From Albugo candida (taxonomy: Eukaryota; Oomycota; Peronosporomycetes; Albuginales; Albuginaceae), in NCBI GenBank assembly GCA_905220665.1, contig CAJNAR010000177.1, positions 372,001 to 436,000 of the forward strand: DNA of 64,000 nt, written 5' to 3'. Under the pieces are notes generated by a model. That model saw only the letters and a list, made by a program, of their open reading frames with translations. It was not told the DNA's origin and ran no database searches. The position numbers and the translations under genes were made by a program. Below, piece by piece: positions 37,981 to 49,739 of the stretch; position 1 is the stretch's first letter, and each line of letters begins with the position of its first letter.

Positions 37981-39655
37981 TTTCCTGTCTCAAAAATGGA
38001 TCGAAAAGCATGTCATTTCTGTGTTAAATGGGACTGTCAATGACCTTGAGGGCCACTAAACGACCTGCTGACCAGGAGATGGATTAAATCAACAGTAAAC
38101 GACAAACGGAAATTACTGCGTAATGAGGTTCATTATGAGAAGATGTCTCATCTTCTCCGTTTGCAAAGAGCGGGCGTCGACGTGGTAAAGAAACGCTTTT
38201 TTTCAGTAGAACAATCAGATACGGTTCTAATTAAGACAGGAAAAGGATTACCACAAATCTTTATGTGCATCGATGAGCCCGCAGGCAGAAAAGCCACTAG
38301 CCGAGAACGTTTCACAGAAGTCTTGCGTGTTCCGATACAGTGACCAGTTGATGGTTGTATACCAAAAAGATGACAAGTTACGACTTTGAAATGGATATAC
38401 TTCATTGCAATTCGCATCTTACAAAATAGTCTTCTAGTTCCTACAACACTACTTTGAGTAAAGAATCACACGGAAATGAGAATCAAACATGAATTCTCAT
38501 CTGACTGTGCGCTCAGTAGCTGGTTTCTAATGAACGACAATAGGCTGTGAGCCTCTATAGTTTTAAATGATCATTGCTTCGCAACTCTATGCGGAGGTGT
38601 CTCACTTTGAGTATTGCGTCTTCCGAATACCAGAAACTATCTTCAGTTATCTAAATGGAAGTCATGAGCTCTAAGACAATTCAATTACTTTATTTAGCGA
38701 AGGAGTCCAATCTATGTAGATATGACTTTGCAGTCTGAAGGCTGCATCTTATCGATCTGCTTAAGTTTATCATTGCAGTGACTTAAGGGATGGCACATCT
38801 CCTGCATCTACGCCTCTAGGGAGAACTCAACGGAAAGCCATTATACATCGTTTCGATTTCTAATTCGTATCAGATAGCACTGATTATAATGAGAAGAATT
38901 AAGGTAACTGCTGCAGGTGATTCCCAAGTATCCGAACTTGATATAAATTTGAATTTGAAATGCATCAAGACGGTTCCACATGCTATAATTCTGACAAAAA
39001 CAAGCTATAGTGAGCTAATATTATCATGGTACCTGCTCGTAGGATCGAAATCTTATCGTTTCGAGACAATACACTTTTGAGCATGATTAAGTGCAGTCAG
39101 CTCCCGATCAAAAGAAGTCGATTCTCGATCAGAATTTATTCTAGCTGCGACATGCGCTCCATTTTGATGATTTCACAAAGAGAAGCAAGAGTCTACCAGT
39201 AAGGTGTTTTCTTGGCTACTTATGGCACCCTCGAACATGTCGATGCTGTACTTTGTCGCCATAAAACAACCTCTTTCGAATGCAGGGCTTGAAATGTCAG
39301 AGCACCGTATACGTGTCAGTGCGCTCCATTGCGATACTTTTTCAGATTGGAGACTATTACGTGGTTTTTCTCAAATTGCGCTGTGGTTCATTTAGAAGCT
39401 TTCACCTCTTCTTCTCGATTTTGTCTTTTACGACTCTCATCTGTTTTTTATGCAACCTCCATCCATTTTTGCCTCCTTATAACGAGAACGCTTATCTACA
39501 TATCATCTATTTGTCGTTCTGCAAAAGTATCCGCACAGAAGAATTGCTTTTAAGGATAGCGGAAATCGACGATCTAGCTGATCATTCTGTACATCGTAAC
39601 ATCTGCCACCTTCCACACATATCGACATCATGTGGACGATACAATTGTTGAAACG
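37981..39655. other. No supportable gene
   Basis: Plus-strand frames at 38143-38343, 38889-39080 and 39280-39651 lack motifs. Coding-like composition on the plus strand continues weakly to about 38420 and could be the tail of the decayed effector relative. Confidence 0.45.
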
Positions 39656-40079
39656 ACGCGAGTATATGGAGACTGTGACTGCTGGAGTACAACGACTGCT
39701 GGATGCGTTCACAATGGAGTCGTAGTTGGCATAGGAGTGTGAGAGGACAGGACAACGTCGTTTACTATAACTTTAGTTCTATATTTATCTTTTCGGTACT
39801 ACGAAGCTACGAATCAGAAGGCTATGAGCCCAACGATTGCATGAGACACCCACGCTGCAGACCACGCTACAAATGCTGGCGGTATGACTACAGGTCAGCG
39901 CAGGAGCAAGCGTAGGCGTGATTCCCACTTGAAAAAGAGAGAGTAGAGCCTCTGAAGACGGGACCGTCGATTGGACATATTGGAAGGACTCATCGGAAGT
40001 TTGATCCGCGACCTGGCGCGAGATCGAAATGAACGTACCAAGCACCCTATCTCTGACTCCAACGTCCACATGCCAGCTG

Positions 40080-40970
40080 GTGAAAGCGTATTTACTTAGT
40101 TGTTGGCGGCGAACAAACGTAGAGCAAGAGCGGACTCGGTTGAGGAGGCGATAGGGATCGCACCGGCGAACCACTCATCACCGTTCATGGCACCACCACT
40201 GCAGGGTCGAGCCCCGGAACAATTCGTTTCACCAAGGCAGGGTCTGGCGGTTGAGCAAAATTTTCGTCTTCTACAGAACTAAGGATACAAAATCCCAAGC
40301 ATTAAGGACATGAAGCTACCAATTGAGCGTTATACGGGCAAGGAAGTATATCCGGGGTAGGATCGAGCTTCAAGGATTGGGGTTTGCGGGCTCTGGGTGA
40401 ACTGATTGCGGTACAGCTTGTCAGTGGGGATGATTGGCCCGAAGAATTCAAGTTGAGGACATTGAAACGGTACCGGAATGGCTCAGCCAGAAAATACTTC
40501 GCCAAAATGAAGGCTAGCTGGGCAGCAGAAGATTGTATTGTTGTGCACTTGTTGAATGAGATGCTTGAGGTGTATGAAAAGGAAAGAACCGTCGACCAAG
40601 CGACACGACTAATGAAATCGAGGAAGACGGACAATAGGAACTGAATCGATAAGTACCAGTATCTGATCGCGATAACGGGAGGAGCGAATTGCTCCGCTCG
40701 ATTTGTGCTGCAGTATATCTGCGAAGAGACGCGCGATGTTTACTCGTATGGATAGGCATCGCGGAGATCATTTGCGGCAAGCATGAGAACTAGCTGATTT
40801 CGCGAGCCCATTCTAAGATTTGTCGAGCGTAGACACTGTGACAAGAAACTCAACTAATGGTCGAGGGTTAGGCCGTGCAGGACAATTGTAAACGCGGTGA
40901 CGCCTCAAAGCCAGAAACGGTGCTACGAGTGTAACGAGATTGGCTAAGTCAAAAGAGACTGCAAGGAAAG
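40080..40970 (+). pseudogene. Copia gag with CCHC zinc knuckle, broken
   Basis: Frames 40100-40282 and 40384-40644 join by shifts and read as gag: LPIERYTGKEVYPG, then WPEEFKLRTL and NGSARKYFAKM, blocks seen in oomycete Copia gag. The zinc knuckle at 40921-40962 reads CYECNEIG, stop, VKRDC: the histidine codon of C-x2-C-x4-H-x4-C is replaced by TAA. Gag would coat the element RNA. Confidence 0.75.
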
Positions 40971-41034
40971 GGCTGATGCTCCACAGTCGGCGTTCGCGCT
41001 GAGCGTAGGGAGAGACTACGAGACTTCGCGGCAC

Positions 41035-41610
41035 ACATGGATACTAGACAGTGGTGCAAGCCGGCACCTGATAATGGACCCGGGGATATTAGTGAATCCA
41101 GAAGACTGACGAATCGTCCGGGGTCAGCAAAATGAGAACTGTCAACACCTATTGCGTGTTGATTGTGAGCAACGGCAAATCACTGTCAGCAATGTGTACT
41201 ATTCGTAACACGTGGCGCACAGCTTACTCTCATACTGTAGATTGGAAAGAGAAGGTTTGATGTTGTCACACACTGCCGGCAACGGTAAAACAAGCGCGCT
41301 AGGACGGAGCAACAGTGTTAGAGATCGTGGAGGAAAATAATGTCCTGACGATAAATGTGGAGGCTGATTCCACTTTGATAGCCAAAAGTAATGTGGCTTA
41401 TGTAGCTTTGAGCTCAAACGACCGGGAGGCCAAGTTGATGGTAGAATCAAGTGTACACTGATAAATTTACACAAACGATTGGGCCACCTCGCTTTTGATA
41501 CCGTCGAGAAGATGGCTGACGCATCGTCATCAGGGATTGAATTGATCGATCACAGCCGTACAAATTGCCTTACCTGCGCACAAGGGAAGGTTTATCGGAT
41601 CGAAATCAAA
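41035..41610 (+). pseudogene. Copia protease and GAG pre-integrase region, broken
   Basis: The protease active-site motif ILDSGASRHLIM is at about 41041-41076 with the catalytic aspartate present. Around 41205 NVYYS and LLSYCRLEREG match the usual sequence after the protease. At 41460-41605 LHKRLGHLAFDTV followed by CLTCAQGK gives the H-x-H...C-x2-C zinc site in front of the integrase. Sequence homology ends at about 41610. Confidence 0.8.
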
Positions 41611-42847
41611 CCTGAATATATTTCCAGGCTTCTAATCTATTTGTAATATTTTTTTTCATAAAATTGTGCTCTTCTTTCTTGCCTTTCGAGGTCAATTGTC
41701 TCTGATGCTTCAAAACCAGTGGTTTGAAGGTACTCTGTCTAATTCACAATTCTGATCAGCCAGTGACTATCCCTCCCTCTTACTAATTCCTAGCTCATCG
41801 AATCGGTAAGCCCGAAGTACTGACATTTGACGTGCAATTCTTTCAAGTCATCCGTACACACGCGTCACTTCGTGCCACATCCACATCTTATGGACTTGGA
41901 GGGCCCCTAATGCAAGGCCTTCGATGTAGTTGAGTCTGTCTCCAGCACACATAACAATTCTAAACGTTGCCTTCTTTCATCGCAAACCTTATACAACACC
42001 CACATTAGAATTCTTTCATTCCAGCCGAAACGAGCTTCCTTGTGGATCGGTAAGACTCATAGACGATGCATCAGTCTTTCCCAAACAGTGGATGAAGACA
42101 ATGCGATTTATCACCAGATGTTTTTGAGTTTATTATCGGCTGGAGATCCGCTGCCGAGAATTTCACATTCTTATTTATGAAGCCTGGCGTCTGATGATAC
42201 ACAAATTGGTACTTGCTTGAAGCCTTCCTGGCTCTTCAAAGCTCAGTTTGCATCAGTATTGGTAAAGACGGAAGAAACATGACTTGATAGCACATGGAGG
42301 TGACATACAGACGCGTCGAGTGTCATTCAGGTGTTCAGTGACGCCCTACTGATCGTGCAAGGACTCTTGAGACGCGGATCGGGTACCACATATCTGGCTG
42401 TGAGAAGTGAATGCAAGATACATGGCAATTATTGAATCGTGTAGAAGATCCCGTCACACCAGCACTTGCTCTGGATGTGGATCATCACAAGCAACGTCGG
42501 TCAACAACATCGTAGTGGATGTGATTCGCTCAAATTATCCCCCGATATTGTGCATTCTTGTTTGAAGCTTCGTTTGATGCCCTAGCATCAATCGTTCCGG
42601 GTAGCTGTATACGCTGTGTCGTGAAGCGGGTCATGAATCGCTGGTGATTCCTGGCTGTTTTTTATCTGTGAAAAGTCAATTAATAAAGTGTTGAATTTGT
42701 AGGAGTACACCTACACACGGGAGATGAATGAAGAGCTTTCAACAGAATCCTAACGAGATTGTGTGAGAAGTTCTTTATAAGGAGAATCCTAACTTTGGAA
42801 AACCTAGTCCAAGCTCAACCTAGCTGGTTTTCAGTTGGTGCCCGTTT

Positions 42848-43894
42848 TCAATCATCATTTCTGAGTAAGGAGTCAAGGATGCAACCAAGTAATGAGCAAG
42901 CATAGTTGCATGACACTTCGGGCTCGATATTACACGCGATATTTTGTAAAAACCCGCAACAACACTCAGTTACCTGATTGCACTGGCAACAAGAGCAGCA
43001 TGAGTCATCACCGTCAGAGTGATAGAAAATATACACATCACATCCTGAATTTCTCCTTCCACAACAGTCCCGCCAACAACTCGTTGGCCTATGAGCGCTT
43101 TGACGTGGCTGTGTTCGTCCGGGTTGTTGTCTACTACTACCAGACGTTGTCGCTATTCCGTGTACGGAACGAAGTGTGTGCACTCTGTCCGGAAGCCCAT
43201 TCTGGATTCTTGATTTCGACTGTTCAACTTTCACAAAGCGGAGTTTAAGATACTTCATTGCCGCTTGGCCAAAAATCCATGTACCAAGATGATGAATTTA
43301 AATTTCGCTTTCTGTCAGGGTTATGCCAAAAAGGCTTGATTCGAATCCGATGCTTCAAAGTTGAATGTAAATACAATTGAGGTTTTGCTTTGCTCTCGCC
43401 TTGCTTTCAATATCGCTTCAAACTTGAAAGGTACCACCAGCTTATGGCAACCAATATCTCACTGAATATGTATTTCTATCTCCACTTTGTCCTTGCCTCT
43501 AATCGCTTTCATGTTTGCTCGCCATATACCCATGTCTGTATTATCTACCGTGATCGTAGCGATAGGTTCCGATACTGGTGTAATTATCGGTGATATTACG
43601 AGCGTATCTCTATCCAAATGATACGGAAATGATTCGCACACAGAATAGTAAGCTAACGGAATGAGAACTAGGTTCTTAGACAGAGATTTGGATCCGCAGT
43701 TGTAATTAACCGGGACGGAATTACCGCCCATAGTAACCAAGGTGGTATAAGAATCATTTTGCATATCGCCATGAATACAAGTACATGTCACGGGGTACTT
43801 AAAAGGACATTTCTTCTCTCCCTCAGCTGGTACGACAAGTATTGCGACGAGGAGATTGAGCAGCAGATGGATCCTACATATGATGTTTTCCCAT
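42848..43894 (-). pseudogene. Secreted protein family gene A1, frameshifted
   Basis: An ATG at 43894 (minus) opens a short frame; after a one-base shift the protein continues as a signal-peptide-like core (HLLLNLLVAILVVPAEG) and then EKKCPFKYPVTC, a cysteine motif shared with A2 and A3. This frame ends at 43459 with WRANMKAI, matching WQVNMKKI of A2. Downstream, in shifted frames, IFGQAAMKYLKL (about 43270) matches IFGRAAMRLHKY of A2, followed by a serine/glutamine/arginine-rich tail. The mature protein would have been secreted; its role is unknown. No effector translocation motif was found. Confidence 0.55.
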
Positions 43895-44339
43895 GGTCGA
43901 GGTCGACGTTGTTTTCAAGTAAATTCAACGAGTGAATCAAGTAGAATAGATAACGGGGACGCAATCCAGGGTTCGATGTCGCAGTGATGTGCGCTACAAC
44001 TGATATAAGTGATCATCTCGGCTGACAATCGCTCGACAGAAACAGTAAATACACTGGTTACAACCACAACTCCACATTCCAAGCACGTACAAACGATCAA
44101 AAAGTTTGATTTGCTAATTCGAAACCCAAAGTGTCGCCGTGTGAAATAATTCGAGTACCGCACAGCTCCTACAACCAATGAACAAACCGAAATTTTATGA
44201 TACCTAAGCTCATAAGTAAGAAAATGGACAGTAAAGTTTTCTATGATCAGATGGTTACATACTGCGAGTATGTGAAATTATAATTTAGGTTTGCGACATT
44301 TGCACACGGAATGTTTGTTTCCGTGGCGCTGAGAGCATT

Positions 44340-45935
44340 TTGAATGAGATTATGTACATGCTGCGTTCTGATCCAACGACACCAAATGAACGAAATTGGA
44401 TTATTACGCGATCAATTGATCACCTATACCGTTTAATGCTTCCTTCTTACAACTCATACGCCTTTATTGGATCATCAGCTCATCGATACGTATCGTTTGT
44501 CCCGTCAATCCGCGTTCTTCTCGTCATGATCGATCGCTATAGCGTGACAAGGCTCAAACTCAAGCAGATGCGTGCGTATTTGCTCGTTTTCAACCTCAGT
44601 AACATTATTTGATGCTTTTGTTGCTTCAATGAAGCTTCCAATACCGCTTTCCTTCCAACATCTTTATATAGTGTCGTCATAAAAGAAGGCGTTTTAAGGG
44701 ACTGAGATAACGTGCTGCTTCAAGTGTGGCGATACAAACGTCCAGAAAAGCTATCGACTTGCTCCGCGTACGTTTGATTCTCAGCTCGCATAACGCGCTG
44801 ATACGTGTCGATCCTCGTAGTCGTGATCTCGCTTGATTGCCGCTTTTTTGCTGGATTTTTGGAGATCGTTTACTTTTTTTGCTCGTAATTCCCTATTCTC
44901 TTTCTCGAGCACATTCATCTGCTGGGAGATCGACGCCATCTCTCTGCACTCATCGCCCCCTTTGTCTGTTGTATACGATATAATCTCCACTTGCTCATAA
45001 AATGCCCCCACGACCGAGTAATTCCTTCCATTGAACATAATTGATGATACTCCAACTTTCGATCCGAACGACTGGATCTCTGGGCACTGCTTGTGCTTGC
45101 TACCTGCTCCGTGACCCAAATAGTGAGGTTCCAATTTAGTAAGCATTCGTATCGATACAGTACGATATCGAGAAACGTTCCTCCATTCCGCTGCTTCTCT
45201 CATAACCAATCCTTCTGTTGCTAGCGAAAGCAATTTTACTTTTTCTTGAGCTTCTTTCAGTTCGTTTCCATCGTGACGATTCGTGTGTTACGCCTCTCCA
45301 ATCGCTCAAGCAATAAATTGCAATCGTGCCGATTTTCCATTACCTCAATGCCTTGAGACAAAGAAGCCAATGGTCGAGCCGAAGGATGTGCACTGGAAAC
45401 GCGGCGAGGAAGCACATCGCGTGACTCTGATATTGTAGGCTGCAAGGAATGAATTCTCCGTCTTTTATATCTCGGTACTTCAGTCTCAAAGACAGGATGT
45501 GAGGAAGACACGTTGATTGTTTCACTCCCATCCGGAATCGTCATCGTATTCTGAACATAATGCGCTTATCCCCACTCAAACCGGGATTTCCCCGTTGAAC
45601 GCGATCACGACAATCCATACGAATGCTTTCTGATTTTCTGTACAATTTGGCTATGTACCATTTCAGAGAAAATGAATGAAATCACCGTAACAGCTGAATG
45701 ACAACGAGGTCAATGTGAAACTCTTTCGGATTTAGCTGCCATTGCATTGCCAGTGACTTTGATATTGCATTCTGTGTGCTTATTCGAAAAAAAAGTGACG
45801 TCTGAATGGGTAGACTCTCGTTCCAAACAGCGGTATGAGCGTCCTTCCAATGTGTCGGTTGCGATGTCGTTGGGATTGATATCGCGTTTAAATGTCGCTT
45901 ATACCAATATCGCGGGCTAATTCGCATCCATTGTG
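44340..45935 (-). pseudogene. C2-like/coiled-coil protein gene B1, broken
   Basis: Minus-strand frames 45927-45682, 45544-45257 and 45233-44781 are parts of one protein joined by shifts. The first carries HWKDAHTAVWNES, resembling the 'NPvWNE' turn of C2 lipid-binding domains; the second has PRYKRRR and RRVSSAHPSARPLASLSQ, conserved in B2; the third is a coiled coil (NVLEKENRELRAKK). Compared with B2 and B3 a coiled-coil stretch of several hundred bases is missing after SARYAS. It lies upstream of A1 on the same strand. Function is inferred only at the level of a coiled-coil scaffold protein. Confidence 0.5.
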
Positions 45936-46745
45936 TTCATTTATCACAGCTGACCATCGCGTCATAGCTTCTTGACATGAGAAGGTTGCATATTTGTGAG
46001 GGTGAGTAATGATTGGCGACGAAGCATGTGAGTCGGGTCATGCTTGATATGGTCAGAAATGTAAATAAGCAAAGTCAAGGAGTCCTTTCAAATTTTAATA
46101 AGGTCTCAATAAATCGAATGTATTAAATATAACATGATACCAAATGCGAGAGGATAAATTCTGGCATGTGATGAGGCTTGTATTCTCGTGTAGCTGCATA
46201 TTCTCACCCTTTTCCATTGACATCTTGCAACGCAATCAGTGACTATGCTTGAGTCCGTTTTGGTGACTCAATGTAGGCGTAACATGAACTCTCTACATGG
46301 AATATTAGATTATGTGAGTATATTTGCGTCCAGGAATTGATGAGAAGTTGATGGAAGTCGAATTGCTCATCCCTCAAGCTATTCTTTTGACTTGCAATCG
46401 TGTTAAAATAAACTTCTAGCTCAATTGTTTTGACGCGCTTCGCTTGGAACACTAATGAGTAAAGTGACGCAAAACACAACCGTCGTATACTTTGTCAGTG
46501 TTTCGTGAGACCATCACTTCTTCCTAAATTTAGAAGCATGATATGGCATACATCTGACTGATCATGCTTTTTCCTTTGTATTTTACTGCATAAGCAATGC
46601 TGCTACATACTTTTTCCATCATACTCATCCGATCCACTTAATGATGTTTGCTGCCTAATTCACAATTGTTCTCATAAACCAGAGTTCTTTCTCGGAATAA
46701 GTATGCATGACTTTGATGCTCTATTTGTAACTCTCTGCACTTGAA

Positions 46746-47465
46746 TCATTTGCCAGAATCTATATCAAATCTCCAGGCATTTTAACATATCGCACCTTGT
46801 TGCTGAATGTGCTCGATGTATTCTCTCTCGTAATTTACGACTCCATTTTCTGGAGCTATGCTGGTACTTTCATTTTTATACTCATCCAAACTTGACTTTA
46901 TCCTTTTTCTTCTTGGTGTGATTATCCGTTCTTTTAATGGAGCCTTCAAAGATATACCAAAAACTTCCAACGGAACTACCGATAATTTAGCTATATTACA
47001 GCTATGTCGATAGAACAAGAAGTAAGAATACATCATGATAAGGCGACTGAGAACACTTTTCTTCGGTGGAAATGCAAAGCTTTGATATGTCCAACTTTCA
47101 CGATCTCACATACGAATATGCATATGAAAGAAAAAATCTCAGCCTTGTAACATTCCGATTACTTTCTCAGCTCATTGAAATTGTCAGATTTAGTCCACGC
47201 TTGGATGACAGTACCTCCTTCATCTTGACGGATTACAGTATGCTATCCCTTTGTTTGTACTAAGTAAATCGATATAAACGTTCCAGCAATCATTAAAAGC
47301 ATCATATGTATACACGAAACATGGCGGGAGACAGCAAGTCTCTTCATACAAAATGAATGACTTTGTACGAGGTGATACGCACTTGAGGGTAGCTACTTTA
47401 TCAGGATCTTCAGTCACCATGAAACATCAAGAAGAGACATTGATGTTCTAAATCTCGAAGAATTG
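46746..47465. other. Insert between copies 1 and 2, left part, no firm gene
   Basis: The minus frame 47036-46782 is protein-like and basic (PRRKRIKSSLDEYKNE) but has no recognised family and may be part of the decayed duplicated segment. Confidence 0.3.
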
Positions 47466-47720
47466 GCTGGATATACCCCGACTAGGTATCTTCAAAATTA
47501 AATGGGTACACAAACTTGACAAAGCAAACCCCGGATTGCAGCGGGATTCTGATAGTCAAGCACCTAATTAACAAATTAGATCGTCAGGTCGGGTACCCGT
47601 AGCTTTTGTCCAGAGCAGTCAATGTGCACGTTTGATAATGTTTACTTTAACACTATTAGCCAGTTTGCATCAGTCAACGAAATTGAGCGTGTTATTGTCA
47701 GCAGTCCCCATTTTCTTTCC
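47466..47720 (+). pseudogene. Possible Copia reverse transcriptase relic
   Basis: FKIKWVHKLDKANPG at about 47494-47538 resembles the first RT block of Copia elements (KWVFKiK....G....KArLVakG). ILIVKHLINKL and FNTISQFASVNEIERV follow at the right spacing for the next blocks in shifted frames. Similarity is weak and judged by eye. Confidence 0.35.
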
Positions 47721-48227
47721 GTCCCTTCTCCAAACTGTCTGTCCATTCCGACAATAGTCCCTTTGCAAATGTTTCAACGTCGAGCAAACTTCATTTTGGC
47801 ATAGCTAAGGAGAACACTTTCATCATGCTTTTAAGCAAGTGCAAAATGCACCGGTGTTAGGCCAATTGAGAAATAATCTATCGAATGGGTTGATAATCTA
47901 TATCTTCATAGCCTCAAATAGCAATAGAAAACGAATATCGGGGAAGAAATGGAATACAGACATGACAATTCACTTTCTTATCAAAGGATTGATGTCAATT
48001 GAAACCGCATCTCAGCAATCTTTTTGTGTCTCAAAATAACGGTTACCACGAAGGAAAACGGGCTCATATTATTACTATGAGCGTTTCCGCGGCGGCATCG
48101 CGTCCCTATCATTGGACGCTAGCTTTGGCTCACGCTTGACTTTCTCTTTATTGCGTGAGTTGGTTCCAGACTAGTGTAGATCCGCTGGGTAAGGACTGTC
48201 TATGTGATACAGGCTAATGTGTGGCAT

Positions 48228-48668
48228 TTACCTGCTGTATTGTGCAAACGGCGATTGAAAATAGTTCGAGACAGAGGTCCTTGGGTGGAGAATGGTTGGG
48301 AGACTGGTGGGTGTACAAAACCGATCAGAGAGCAGTTTTACAGCGGAATAATAGTATGGGAGCATGTTCAACTGACTTGGAATCCACTGTGGACGGCGGA
48401 GAATGTCATCAAATAGCTTCCACCGAGACTCATTCAGTTGAATTGGAGCGGTTTCGAGTGCTAGTATCGATCTATCCCTGATGGGCTGGGGATAGACAAT
48501 CTGGAGGATGCGGTGGATATTATGGCGGTGATACGCTTCAAGACTATGAATGTCGCATTCGGTAAGACAACAAACGCAGTTGTATAGCAGAATAAGTAGC
48601 ACGTACACATTGCAAATATGAACGCATAATGATTTCGAAAGTAGATGATGACGGAATTGGAGTTCCAA
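48228..48668 (-). pseudogene. C-terminal region of a second LINE type
   Basis: This 146-residue minus frame reads LLYNCVCCLTECDIHSLEAY, then HRHNIHRIL, ILALETAPIQLNESRWKLF and DDILRRP. It follows the pattern of the segment after the RT of several non-LTR elements (LLYGCETW....D...L..F....LR.IL......N..l........l.......R..W.GHvlR.p). It differs from the L1-like LINE elsewhere in the window. The rest of the element was not recognised. A nearby block at 48790-48900 is repeated at 19630-19740. Confidence 0.6.
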
Positions 48669-48789
48669 AATTCTTAAACTAACCGGGTTCAGTTGAAGTT
48701 GTCTAGATTACTATAATACTACTGACTTTCTGGATGCTTACGCTATCTTAAATAACAAATATACTTAGAACACACGTTTGTAAAAACCC

Positions 48790-48900
48790 TATTTGAGATG
48801 ATATAATGTTTCTCCTCTTTGATAGTTCTGTATTGCGGTAGCCTCAAAAGCACCACAATACGAGACTGTGTTCAGCGTGTAAATGATGTGAAAATTGTAA
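48790..48900 (-). repeat. Dispersed repeat shared with 19630-19740
   Basis: The minus strand here aligns with the plus strand at 19630-19740 around gaggctaccgcaat. The type of element is unknown; it may belong to the second LINE at 48228. Confidence 0.45.
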
Positions 48901-49739
48901 AATTGTCCATAATACCATATTTTGCCAATAGGTGTACGCCACATTACTATAAGCCACCCAGACAGGACTAGGATCCGAGTTGCACTTGGATTTCAACCTG
49001 CCGGTGCCCAACCCGCAGCAATGATTGTCAAATTCTGAATTCCATGCTGACCGTTGTGCTGGCACAATTGCACGTGCGGGATGCGTCCAATATGGTCGGG
49101 ATAACAAGAAATGACCCCAACTCGTAAGTAGCTCCAGACATAATCATGCCGTGTGATAGCAATCGAGAATGAAATGTTGATTGGATTTCACTGCCCCACC
49201 CGAACGCTGATTGCAAAATATAATGTCGGGATTTATATCTTGACGAAACCAGAAACAAGATCGAACTGGCAACATATGGAACGCGAGACGAACTATGTAT
49301 ATTTGAAAAAAGATGGAAGGACACAGCTCCAAATATGCCGTGATTTCTCCAAAAAGGTGAGCTCGCTCTTTATCCGCAGTGTCCGATCTCTACGTGATTG
49401 TATCAATATTGGATGACTTCTGGTTACATCGAGGGGATGGAAGACGACTCGTCAGAGTTGACGGCGTGTAAGGAAGAGTTAAGATTGTTCCTATCCTTCC
49501 TGTGTACTTTCACATTAAATGATCTGCCATTTGAGCTTGGTTGGATCCAAGTATGACACCAAGCGTCGAGTGGATACACTGTAGTACCGGAGGGCTTCAT
49601 TGTAGAGTCTACTCAAAACCTTCTGTTTAGCAATATGCGATCATAATCGTTTCTTCGTCACTGTAATATCTGTCGACGAATGCTTATTTCATGTTCACGT
49701 GTCGCAATCTCGAAAGAAGTCTTGTAGACTTTGAATCTC

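Larger units (their letters stand above)
39656..41610 (+). mobile_element. Copia retrotransposon, 5' half, truncated in integrase
   Basis: Plus-strand gag, zinc knuckle, protease and pre-integrase follow in the order usual for Ty1/Copia. No LTR was recognised on the left; the left limit is approximate. On the right the element stops abruptly at the start of segmental copy 1 (about 41610), inside the integrase region. Several shifts and stops make it inactive. Confidence 0.8.
41610..46745 (-). repeat. Segmental duplication, copy 1 (genes A1 and B1)
   Basis: Collinear by eye with copies 2 (53300-58990) and 3 (58990-63285). Shared marks include the stretch around gtgctcttctttcttgcc at 41668 (copy 2 at 53584, copy 3 at 59213), and a right-hand end shared with copy 3 (ttctcggaataagtatgcatg at about 46690). 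Copy 1 starts exactly where the Copia fragment stops. Non-coding parts such as 41610-42840 align too, so this is a genomic segment, not just a gene family. Confidence 0.8.

Noticed and set aside
39280..39651. 123-codon plus frame with hydrophobic stretches as a membrane protein
   Set aside because: No motif, competing frames of similar length on the same strand, and phenylalanine/leucine-rich composition expected from T-rich sequence.
48204..48481. Two overlapping plus frames of 70 and 86 codons
   Set aside because: They are the antisense of the LINE C-terminal frame at 48668-48228.
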